From NCBI RefSeq assembly GCF_963678635.1, contig NC_087062.1, positions 68,183,415 through 68,247,414 on the forward strand: a stretch of DNA of 64,000 bases, in the 5' to 3' direction. A model generated the notes under the pieces. The model ran no database searches. It was not told the origin of the DNA and saw only the letters and a program-made list of their open reading frames with translations. The translations under genes and the position numbers were made by a program. Below are positions 32,821 to 44,123 of this stretch, in pieces. The DNA is from Symsagittifera roscoffensis. Lineage: Eukaryota > Xenacoelomorpha > Acoela > Convolutidae. Position 1 is the first letter of the stretch; every line of letters starts with the position of its first letter.

Positions 32821-34250
32821 ACAATACTGATTTTTGACATTTTAATTTCTCAAAACTTTTTGGCTGTGTTCGTAACAGAACACAAGTGACAGAAACCTTG
32901 GTTACTCAAACGTAGAGTGATCAAACGTTTCACCGTCTCGCATTAAAATTGCATTCAAAACGGCCTCACATGTCTAACTTCTGTCTTGCACGAATAATAT
33001 AACGAAAGTCTCAAAATTTCAAATTTTGGCGAAAGCTTCCAACAATGATTGTTTATAAAATTTGATTTTTTAAATTGTCGGACAATGGACAAGGCATGCA
33101 TAAACATGCCACACAAACGAAGAGGAGTTTTTAGCGTTTTTGATGAAACTTCTTAAGCGAAAAGGAAACCATTGTTAGTGCATCCAGCACTATTTTATGC
33201 ACACAAAAAATTAAACTTTGCATGCAAAAAAAAATTCGAAAAGGTTTGTTTGAGTACAAATTTCAATTTGCGGTTGATAAAAAACACAAAAACAATTAGG
33301 GGGCAATTTCAATTTTACTATATGTGGATATATATAGCATATATGGAAATTGTTTTATTCGATTTTTTTTGACAAAAAGTTTTTCTTTTTTATTTAACAC
33401 GATACACCGAATTTTATGCCGAAACAAGAAAAAAATCTTCAAAACTGCGATGACCCTGTTTTAGCAAAATGTACGAAATTTGTATGACTAGAAATTTTTC
33501 ATAAACTTAGTTTTTGGAATTGTATGATTAGCATTTTTGGTCTATGGACATGAACACGGGTGCTTTGTAGAGCGCTAGGCCAATTTTTTGCGTGTTGTTT
33601 AAAATAAAAAAAAGTAATTCAGAACTACTTAGTAAACGTTGTGACATTGTATGACCATTTTGTATTGTAGATGGTAGAAAGAGTTCAGAAGACCTCCATT
33701 TGGTAGCATCAATTTGAGAAAAACTATGAATAACCCTTAAGCAATTAACCGAGCGTTATGCAAGTAATTCATAATGTTTTGATAACTTCTTTTCATAAAA
33801 TTTTTCAATTAGTTTAATCAATTTTTCAAAACTATTTTAAAATTTTTTTAAAGAACATTCGAGCTATTCCAGGGGAGAGGGAGAGAGAGAGAGAGAGAGC
33901 TCACTGAAAAACTGAATAATCTAGTCTTAACATATCCAAAATTATATCAGCAATTTAATTATCGAGCGAAAACTAGGCAACAGTTATCTGAACCTTCAGC
34001 TCTAAATTAATAAATATCATCTGATAAATTGCTTCAAACCTAAGTGTACCACAATTCTCTTAGAGTCACAATTTACTGGCTTAAAGATACACGCAATTAG
34101 GTATGCCACTTTTCTACAAGAAGCTTCTTTCTAGTGCCTCAATTCAGAAAAAAAAGATAGGCCAGTTTGCGTTAGCAATTCCTCTGGTTCGTTTTTTTCT
34201 GTTGTACAGATAAAGATTGAGATCAATTAATAATAAATAACGTCTCTGCT
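32821..34250. other. Intergenic, microsatellite only
   Basis: AT-rich with no exon recognised. It contains a GA microsatellite at 33879-33899 and partial relatives of the foldback at about 33478-33545. Confidence 0.5.
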
Positions 34251-34378
34251 GTGGAACCAGTTTAAAACAAGTGTTTATTAATTTATTATAATCAATCACA
34301 TTCTTGATAACTATCTCTGTAAAATACTTAGAACTAACCAATCATGATTCATGACTAAAACTTAAAATAAATTGTCAA
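34251..34378 (+). repeat. Left copy of a flanking direct repeat
   Basis: The sequence from GTGGAACCAGTTTAAAACAA to AATTGTCAA is matched by 44003-44123 in the same orientation. Shared words are TGTAAAATACTTAGA, AACCAATCA and CATGACTAAA. The two copies are about 9.75 kb apart and bracket the 34.4-43.9 kb repeat block. They look like the ends of one large element or the scars of a rearrangement. Divergence is about 20-25 percent. Confidence 0.62.
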
Positions 34379-34399
34379 TTAGTCTTTTATCATTTATTC

Positions 34400-35600
34400 T
34401 TTTGACAATATCTTCGTTTGGATTAAGCTGTGCTACATTTTGCCTTTATTATGATCCACATGTTACAATTTTACCACAAAAATATGTTCTACCTGATAGT
34501 ATGTCTACAAAGTGTACTTTATTTTCATAAACTTCTGGTATTCGTTGGTAGCATCTTTTGTCTTCAAAGACATACAGTGTTGAGACTATCTGAGTTCATG
34601 TGTAACACCAGAGTTTGTTTCCATTGCAATCACTGAAATTTGAGCGATGACTGGATAGTAGTAATCTTACATAGGGTATTTTAAGAATGGCTAATGCTAA
34701 AGACTGTAATGTTTTTGTTCGTTCTAATTCACATTTGTGATGTAGCGTTCAAGTTCTGATAGTAACCTTTATTGAAAATTTCTACTAATGGTGTAGTTAA
34801 GTTTCATATCAAGGTGAATGTTGTAGTGAATTGCGCCAAAGTATGTGTTGATCATTAGCGATAATTCTTGTAGTCGTTTACTGTCCTGATTTTCTGGAAG
34901 GAGTGTTCCTCCAGTGTTTCCATTATTTCTGTAAAATGTGACTGGTATATAAGATAGATCATTCTCTTTGTTTTGATTCGGAGGTGATATGGGGATTATG
35001 AGTTTTTCCTGTTTTCATATCAGAAGCCTTTTCGTATTCAACTTGTATATCTCAATACTGTGTGGAAAAAAAGGGTTCTGGATATTGCATGCTAATTCTG
35101 TTTCAGGTATATTTGAAAGCCTGTTAATTTATTCTAACCCTTGTATTTTTATATGGGTCTAGGTTTGATCGTTTTCAATCAGGGTGTAACTGATCAAATG
35201 GTATAGAAACTATAAAAAAAAATTGGAAGTTTTTTCATTTTGGCATGATTTTTAGCAACTTGGAATGTGGTGCTTGAGTCTTCAGGAAACCAAAGAATGA
35301 TTGCCTGTGGACGAGAGGTGGAGTCGCAATGTCCTTGATGATTTTTACAAGGTAAGCGGATTTTTTGATGAAATATTGTGTCATTTTTTAACTCACGTGT
35401 TAGTTGAATTTGTTCTAGTAGGGTTTTCCAATCAAAATACATTATTTCTTGACATCCTGTGTTTTTGTGATAGCTTTGCAATTTGATGGATCATTTATTC
35501 TTAAATGAGGTATCCATTTTTATCGTAAAGTTTATTTTCCATGTGCACCGTGATAAGGGAATTTTAACAAGCTATATAAAACATTGGCTTTGCTCAAATT
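34400..35600 (-). repeat. Inverted, diverged copy of part of the 2.4-kb unit
   Basis: Read on the - strand this segment matches roughly 36060-37160 of the first 2.4-kb unit. The + strand peptide at 34430-34636 and the - strand peptide at 39321-39536 are near-identical (FYHKNMFY.IVCL...LYFHKLLVFVGS). The - strand peptide at 35194-35481 (MYFDWKTLLEQIQLTREL) matches the + strand one at 36131 (MYFDWKILLEKVQLTRDL). The base skew flips with it: T/G-rich here, A/C-rich after about 35.6 kb. Confidence 0.75.
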
Positions 35601-35851
35601 GGGAAACGCTACACAAAACGCTACACAACTATGCAAAAAACCAAGTCTCATAATGTGATTCAGAACCACAATCAACCGAATCAACTAATGTAATTGCACC
35701 ACGTTATTCAAAAGCCCGCGCTAAGACTCTCTCAGAATACAAAATAACCGAAAAAATTTCTGAAAAGAAAGTACATTGTTCTCAAGTCTCAAATGGAAAC
35801 AAAACAGACTCAATCATGAATCATACTACCAAAAAATATTAAAAGATTACT

Positions 35852-38259
35852 ACATTTTGGTCTTGAAGACTCTAAAAACAATTTAAAACTTCTAAATATT
35901 GTAACAAACCAAGACAATAATAGAAAGTTAGGAATATTTCATCTTTTTCTAGACTTTGCAAATCAAGCACAATTTGAGCTAAACCAAGGTTATGTATAGC
36001 TTGATAAAAAACTCCCTTATCACGCTGCACACGCAAAACAAATTTTACGATAAAAATGGATACCTCATATTGGAATAAATGATCCATCAAATTGTAAAGC
36101 TATCACAAAAACTCAGGATGTCAAGAAATAATGTATTTTGATTGGAAAATCCTACTAGAAAAAGTTCAATTAACACGTGACTTACAAGATGACACCATAT
36201 TTTATCAAAAATTTGGCTTACTTTTTAAAAAAAATGCGACCCCACCTAACGCCCACAGTCAATCATTGTTTGGTTTCCTGAAAACACATTCACCATATTC
36301 CAAGTTGCTAAATTCATGCCAAAATTAAAAAATTTCTTTTTCTAATAGATTCCATACCATTTGATTAGTTACACCTGATAGAAAACGATCACATCTAGAC
36401 CCATTTAAAAATGTACAAGGAAAAGAATAAATTACCAGGCTTTCAATATTCTTGAAAAATAATTAGCATGCAATATCCAAAAAACATTTTTCGCACACAT
36501 AATTAGATATACAAGTTGAATACAAAAAATATTTGAAATGTAAAAAGGAAAATTCATAATCCCCAAGTCACAACCAAATCGGATCAAATTTTATGATCTA
36601 TACTATATACCAATCATAATTTACAAAAACAATGGCAGCACCGGAGGAAAACACCTTCCAGAAAATCGCGACAGTACACGACTAAAAGAGTTATCGCTAA
36701 TGATCAACACATACTTTGGCGCAATTCACTACGACGTTCAACTTGTTATGAAACTTGATTAGACCACTAGTAGATTTTTTCATGAAATGACACTATCAGA
36801 ACTTGAAACACTACATCACTTATGTGAATTAGAACGAACACAAATATCACAGTCTTTAGCATTAGCTTTTCCAAAAATACCGTATATAGGATAACTAATC
36901 TCCAGTCTTCGCTCATACTTTATTGATTGCGATGGAAACATCCTCTGGTGTTATACATGAACTCTCAGAAAATTGCACCACTGTATGTCTTTGAAGACAA
37001 AAGGTGCTACCAACGAATACCAGAAGTTTATGAAAACAAAGTAAACTGTGTAGACATACTATCACTTAGAACATATTTTTGTGATAAAAGTGTAGCATGT
37101 GGAGCAGAATATAGGCAAAATGTAGCACAGCTTAATCCAAACGCAGATAAATGTTATCTTTTTTTTCCACCATAACACATTTTAATGCCACCTTCGAGGA
37201 AATTTCAACCGAAATCATCTCTAATATAAATCTATAATCTATAAGTATTTTTCAAACTCAGACAAAAAACAACAAATTTGCACCCATTACTTTCAAATTT
37301 TTTTAAACAAAAATAGACACCATCCAACGTCAATCATTTTGATCAAAATTGCCGTAAACTCGCTGAAACAGCCGGTTTCTCCGATATCTATAAACAAGAT
37401 TAGAATGAAAAAATTATAGTACATTTTGTAGACACACTATCACGTAAAACATAATTTTGGGGTAAAATTGTAGCCTGTGGATCAAAATATAGGCACAATG
37501 TAGTACAGCTTAATCCAAACGAAGATATATGTTATCTTTTCTAACCGTAACACACTTTAGTGCCACCTTCGAGGAAAATTCAACTAAAATTATCTGCCCA
37601 AAATTTCGTAAACCTAATATTAATTTAAAAATTATGGGTATCTAATCAAATTCACACATACAAAATCAAATTCGCACCCATTATTTTCAAGTACTTACAA
37701 AAATGGACACCATCCAATGACAATCAATCGACCAAATTCTCCGTAAACTTACTGAATTAGCCCGTCTCTCTGACATCTATAAACAAGGCTACAATGGATA
37801 AATTGAAGAAATCAAAATTTATTTTTATCTAAAAGGAGAAAATTTTTGACTACAAGATATCTCAACAACCAATATCTTTAACTTTATACACAAAACGTTA
37901 AACCCCTAGCGTTTCCAGGATTTCCATATTACATCTTAGATATAATGACTATCTAATACGCAATATTTAATTTTATAAGATTCCTAATCTCGCAACTTAG
38001 AGGAATTCATAACAGATGCGCCATACACACGTAGGTTGAAAGACAAGCTCAGAAATTAGCGAATATAACAAAAGCTATCAAGACAACCCAACACAAAGAA
38101 TACTCCACAAGACAATACAAACAAATATTAACACAAAACTACAGAGATGCATTTTCCGTAGCACAACACATACACCAAACTAAAATTATACAACAAAGCC
38201 CCATATCACACACAGAATTTCAGCCACAAAACACTGATAAACATTTTAACAAATCATAG
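35852..38259 (+). repeat. 2408-bp tandem unit, copy 1 (decayed element)
   Basis: Copy 1 and copy 2 (38260-40667) are near-identical along their length, differing by scattered substitutions and single-base indels, with a constant offset of 2408. The + strand is A/C-rich. It contains protein-like pieces broken by stops, such as IDQILRKLTELARLSDIYKQ near 37735 and a clean run (VERQAQKLANITKAIKTTQH onward) ending at the unit boundary near 38255. These suggest the 5' or ORF1 part of a retroelement. I recognise no domain. Confidence 0.85.
37054..37800 (+). repeat. Older internal duplication inside the 2.4-kb unit
   Basis: Within copy 1, about 37054-37410 and 37425-37800 are diverged direct repeats about 370 bases apart. 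Both carry GTAGACA.ACTATCAC, AATATAGGCA.AATGTAG, TGCCACCTTCGAGGAAA and GACACCATCCAA in order. The same arrangement recurs in copy 2 (about 39462-40205), so this duplication predates the 2408-bp one. Confidence 0.75.
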
Positions 38260-40667
38260 ACATTTTGGTCTTGAAGACTCTAAAAACAATTTAAAACTTC
38301 TAAATATTGTAACAAACCAAGACAATAATAGAAAGTTAGGAATATTTCATCTTTTTCTAGACTTTGCAAATCAAGCACAATTTGAGCTAAACCAAGGTTA
38401 TGTATAGCTTGATAAAAAACTCCCTTATCACGCTGCACACGCAAAACAAATTTTACGATAAAAATGGATACCTCATATTGGAATAAATGATCCATCAAAT
38501 TGTAAAGCTATCACAAAAACTCAGGATGTCAAGAAATAATGTATTTTGATTGGAAAATCCTACTAGAAAAAGTTCAATTAACACGTGACTTACAAGATGA
38601 CACCATATTTTATCAAAAATTTGGCTCACTTTTTAAAAAAATGCGACCCCACCTAACGCCCACAGTCAATCATTGTTTGGTTTCCTGAAAACACATTCAC
38701 CATATTTCAAGTTGCTAAATTCATGCCAAAATTAAAAAATTTCTTTTTCTAATAGATTCCATACCATTTGATTAGTTACACCTGATAGAAAACGATCACA
38801 TCTAGACCCATTTAAAAATATACAAGGAAAAGAATAAATTACCAGGCTTTCAATATTCTTGAAAAATAATTAGCATGCAATATCCAAAAAACATTTTTCG
38901 CACACATAATTAGATATACAAGTTGAATACAAAAAAAGATTTGAAATGTAAAAAGGAAAATCCATAATCCCCAAGTCACACCCAAATCGGATCAAATTTT
39001 ATGATCTATACTATATACCAATCATAATTTACAAAAACACTGGCAGCACCGGAGGAAAACACCTTCCAGAAAATCGCGACAGTACACGACTAAAAGAGTT
39101 ATTGCTAATGATCAACACATACTTTGGCGCAATTCACTACGACGTTCAACTTGTTATGAAACTTGATTAGACCACTAGTAGATTTTTTCATGAAATGACA
39201 CTATCAGAACTTGAAACACTACATCACTTATGTGAATTAGAACGAACACAAATATCACAGTCTTTAGCATTAGCTTTTCCAAAAATACCGTATATAGGAT
39301 AACTAATCTCCAGTCATCGCTCATACTTTATTGATTGCGATGGAAACATCCTCTGGTGTTATACATGAACTCTCAGAAAATTGCACCACTGTATGTCTTT
39401 GAAGACAAAAGGTGCTACCAACGAATACCAGAAGTTTATGAAAATAAAGTAAACTGTGTAGACATACTATCACGTAGAACATATTTTTGTGATAAAAGTG
39501 TAGCATGTGGAGCAGAATATAGGCAAAATGTAGCACAACTTAATCCAAACGCAGATAAATGTTATCTTTTTTTTCCACCATAACACATTTTAATGCCACC
39601 TTCGAGAAAATTTCAACCGAAATCATCTCTAATATAAATCTATAATCTATAAGTATTTTTCAAACTCAGACAAAAAACAATAAATTTGCACCCATTACTT
39701 TCAAATTTTTTTAAACAAAAATAGACACCATCCAACGTCAATCATTTTGATCAAAATTGCCGTAAACTCGCTGAAACAGCCGGTTTCTCCGATATCTATA
39801 AACAAGATTAGAATGAAAAAAATATACTACATTTTGTAGACACACTATCACGTAAAACATAATTTTGGGGTAAAATTGTAGCCTGTGGATCAAAATATAG
39901 GCACAATGTAGTACAGCTTAATCCAAACGAAGATATATGTTATCTTTTTCTAACCGTAACACACTTTAGTGCCACCTTCGAGGAAAATTCAACTAAAAGT
40001 ATCTGCGCACAATTTCGTAAACCTAATATTAATTTAAAAATTATGGGTATCTAATCAAATTCACACATACAAAATCAAATTCGCACCCATTATTTTCAAG
40101 TACTTACAAAAATGGACACCATCCAATGACAATCAATCGACCAAATTCTCCGTAAACTTACTGAATTAGCCCGTCTCTCTGACATCTATAAACAAGGCTA
40201 CAATGGATAAATTGAAGAAATCAAAATTTATTTTTATCTAAAAGGAGAAAAATTTTGACTACAAGATATCTCAACAACCAATATCTTAATTTTATACACA
40301 AAACGTTAAACCCCTAGCGTTTCCAGGATTTCCATATTACATCTTAGATATAATGACTATCTAATACGCAATATTTAATTTTATAAGATTCCTAATCTCG
40401 CAACTTAAAGGAATTCATAACAGATGCGCCATACACACGTAGGTTGAAAGACAAGCTCAGAAATTAGCGAATATAACAAAAGCTATCAAGACAACCCAAC
40501 ACAAAGAATACTCCACAAGACAATGCAAACAAATATTAACACAAAACTACAGAGATGCATTTTCCGTAGCACAACACATACACCAAACTAAAATTATACA
40601 ACAAAGCCCCATATCACACACAGAATTTCAGCCACAAAACACTGATAAACATTTTAACAAATCATAG
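38260..40667 (+). repeat. 2408-bp tandem unit, copy 2
   Basis: Second copy of the unit at 35852-38259. The junction at 38259/38260 reads AAATCATAG|ACATTTTGG. After copy 2 the sequence leaves the repeat at AAATCATAG|AAAAACC, which defines the right boundary. High identity implies a recent duplication or an assembly duplicate. Scattered single-base differences argue for a real one. Confidence 0.85.
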
Positions 40668-40824
40668 AAAAACCACAAACTAAAATAATTGGTTGCCAGA
40701 ACAATCATCTTCTTAGTCTACGATGAACCGCCAGATTTGATCCCTCAACCATTCCTTTTCATATCCCTTCAAACTCCGCCGACAACAATCTCTCCTATCC
40801 ATCTCAGACCTCACCACTTCTCTC

Positions 40825-41550
40825 ATGCACGTTTTTAGCGCAAGTTTTTCCACCTTTTCATCTAACTCACCTTACCTGAACTCTGATGACTCAATCCAAA
40901 CTCTTCATGACACTAACTCCACTTTAAAACACCCTGCAATTGATACACCCGATGAATTTTTACATTCCGAGCCAAGCCCCGCTAATTTCTCAAAACCACT
41001 TTTAAAACCAATAACTACGCCTTCTCCTTTGGAACGTTCCACGTCCAGTTCTTCACACACTGATGCAACCCCCAAGGTTTCCCCTCTTTCCAGTCATGCC
41101 CCCGATGTCTCTAGCCTCATGACTGATGACCATCTTGAGAAAAATCGTGACGATATCATTGAAAATCAACAAAAAATTCACAACGATAATAACCCGCTCA
41201 TTGTTCATCGATTAACTTCTTCTGCTTCCACCTCAGAATCGTCTCCATGATCTATCCGCAATGCTCTCACCCCCGCATATTTATGCTTATGGAACACAAT
41301 TACCCCAATATCCCTCCACGATGTTTATTTAATCGTCCAGCATCCTCACGTCTTACTAGAAGTAATCAGCCCCGACGCAATAACCTTGCTTAAAAACCTT
41401 CGCTTATTCCCCCATGTACGTACGACGATACAGAAACCCAAGTCCAACGAAACACATACGTGGACAAATTTTCCTTTCTTCTCACCCTTTCTGGATCTCC
41501 TCTTACAACTTTACAAATACACTAACAATTCCAATGAAAAGAACCACTGA
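40825..41550 (+). pseudogene. Broken retroelement-like ORF (in-frame TGA)
   Basis: A 141-codon Ser/Thr/Pro-rich open frame (40825-41250) ends at TGA. The same frame then stays open another 99 codons to TGA 41548-41550. The second part (CLWNTITPISLHDVYLIVQH, then HVLLEVISPDA) resembles the start of an endonuclease/exonuclease/phosphatase domain of non-LTR retrotransposons (WNxNGL...E). The block lies directly after the 2.4-kb units and shares their A/C-rich skew. The call rests on motif resemblance only. Confidence 0.45.
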
Positions 41551-41723
41551 TGTTGATGGGAGACTCTCATGCACCAACTTTCAGAAGCACTAGAGTTAAT
41601 CAGTTTACCAACATCGGACTATCACAAAGAACTAACCGCATCATTGCACGAAAAACTAATCAATTTTCAATAACCTACCATGCTACATGGAAGACTCACC
41701 GTATGACACTGACCCCGCAGTAA
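41547..41723 (+). pseudogene. Fragment resembling a LINE endonuclease GDFNA block
   Basis: A frame shifted from the preceding one opens exactly at its stop and reads LMLMGDSHAPTFRSTRVNQ, then on to TAA 41721-41723. LMGDSHAP...RSTR.N is close to the LxxGDFNAP...GS...N block of EEP endonucleases in non-LTR elements. Together with 40825-41550 it suggests one frameshifted, dead element. The polymerase domain is not recognisable downstream. Confidence 0.45.
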
Positions 41724-44002
41724 ATTCCGAGCTAGCCGAAACATTCTTCATAAAAACTGACTGAATCTTTGATTTGAATAGAGCTTATAAAAGTTTGGTC
41801 AAGCGATCGAACATGCACTTCAAAACACAAAGAAAAAGAAATCCATTTTTTTAGCAGATTCGATCATTTTCAGTTCACTTTTAATTTCCTCACCCTAAAG
41901 AGCATGCTATTAACTGTACACATAAAATCATGCTTAAAACTAAACTAACACGCATACAAATACATATCACCAATTTCTGCTGCGTCATTTCCTCCAGTTC
42001 ACCGTCTTGAAACCCTCATCACCGCTACATGCTCATAAACACCGAAAAAACATCTCCATTTTTTCTTGTATTCACATATTGCATTAAATCCACTATCCTT
42101 CAATACATCCTCTGCATTTATGATAACGTCAGACGAATGTATAAACTTTGTACCTCACGAAAAAGTTCCCTCTAGAAGACTCCCGCCCCTTCATTATCCC
42201 GCATGAATATATCCAACCAGTTGAGATCCCACTTTTAGAGAATATTTACAATTTTAAGTTTGAACACAAATAAGTTAATCTAATCCAAAATATTAATCAC
42301 AAATTTTCCGCCACAACAGAAGAAATTAAAATCATCCGCAAACAATCATCCGCGAAAAGCCACTCTTAAAAACACAAAATGTCAATCAAAAGCTTGCAAA
42401 ACCTCAAACACCCTCATCCAGAATGTAAACTAACTTCACCGATTGAGTTTTTTTTGGATTCAGATACTCAGTAAGTTTGGACTTATAAAAATCACTAATT
42501 AAAATCAATATTTCACTCACCATTTTACACGCGTGTTTCATCATTTCTTTTGAGATTTCACAAAGATTTCTCTGAAAACATTAGGTAAAATAAAAAAAAA
42601 ATAAAACTTTAGAAAATTTTTGTTTTAAAATGCTCCTATTTGCTATTAGTTTACATAATTGCAATAAATTTGATATGCATTAATAAATTACTCATAATGC
42701 TGTAATTTACCAATACGAAGTGAATTTATAATGAATAAAAAATGAGATAAGCCAATTTTTTTCAGGTTTGCTACATTCCGCAACTCTTAAACTTTTGTTT
42801 GACTCCCCCACAGTTCACGCACTCTTTCCACACAATTCAAAGTAATTCGCCACTGTTTATTTGTTCTAAACTGAATGTCTAGTTTGACAAAACTAACTTA
42901 TAACAACTCTAATTTTATTTCACGACTTTTAATTTTTCCCTTAACTCGGTTGCAAGAAGGAATTGAAGCTTATCTTAAGCTAACCAATGCTAACACCACC
43001 AAACCAATCAACCGTACAAAAAAGTTTCACGGTACCCAAACCAGATTAAACCCAAATAAAACTGGATAATTTATTCTTTTGAACTTTGGTTTCAAATTCT
43101 ATTCAGACTTTAAGACCACATGAAAGGTAAAAACACTCAAAGAATAACACAAACCAAAAACAATCCGTTCTTGAAAAAGGACTTAACCAAAGAAAAAAAA
43201 CCCTGAAAAAAGTTAAGCACAAAAGAGACTCTACTCAAAGAGACGATGAATGTATACTCCTCCAAGTGGCCTCACCCACAAGGACGTTCTTAGCATGCTC
43301 TATAGCCCGCTTCATTCAGCGCGCTAAATCACGCTAATGACACACTCCAATATTTATGTTAAGAGTAACTCTAGGGTGAAATTTTTTTTTTTTTTTAAAG
43401 TTAATAAAACGCTTTTGCAAAACCAATTAAGAAAGATCATAACTAAAACTGAAATCACTAACAGGGTGCAGATATTTTGGTAGTGAAAAAGATTTCTCAG
43501 AGCATAGAAACGAGCAACTAAAAGGAGTTGAAAACTCGACCGCACTCACAGCCCTCACATGGCTTAAAGTATGAAGCCAATATCGCAGCAAAGGTACCCA
43601 TTGAACATGAACAATGGCCAACTCTATATCGAACTCAGAAATACGGATCCTAGTCTCATGCCGCTTCACTCACAGAAGTCAAACACTGACTCACTATTCG
43701 ATGAGTAATTAAGAATGCACGCAGTCTCGCTCTACTTAACGAAATCGACACATCACTATATCAGTCTGCAACCTTAACATGATCCCTCAACTCATCGACA
43801 ATATACGCAATTTCTTCTCTCTTCCTGAGCACCTGTTTTTTTTAAATCTCCCTACGAAGACGACTATTTCTCATCACGAGCAACTGTGTCTTTCCTCTTT
43901 TCACTCCTTTCAAAGAATCTCCTCAAAAATATAAGGAGTTTTCTCCATACGACCTTCACCAGAGGAAACCTAAAAGTTTAAATATCTCTCAACCCCGGAT
44001 GG
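41724..44002. other. Decayed element remainder and flank
   Basis: Protein-like but broken pieces continue on the + strand to about 42480, for example PLEDSRPFIIPHEYIQP near 42170 and SPIEFFLDSDTQ near 42440, keeping the A/C-rich skew. From about 42500 to 44000 I see no readable element. A T15-16 run lies at about 43381-43396. Confidence 0.4.
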
Positions 44003-44123
44003 GTGGAACCAGTTTGAAACAAATTTTTCTTATATTCAAATAAATTTTCCTGATATCTAATTTTGTAAAATACTTAGACTTAACCAATCACGACCCATGA
44101 CTAAATTTTACAACAAATTGTAA
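44003..44123 (+). repeat. Right copy of the flanking direct repeat
   Basis: Matches 34251-34378 in the same orientation (GTGGAACCAGTTTGAAACAA ... AACCAATCA...CATGACTAAA...AAATTGTAA). Its last 40 bases are also the first 40 bases of the 1.1-kb tandem unit. So the array appears to have grown from this element end. Confidence 0.65.
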
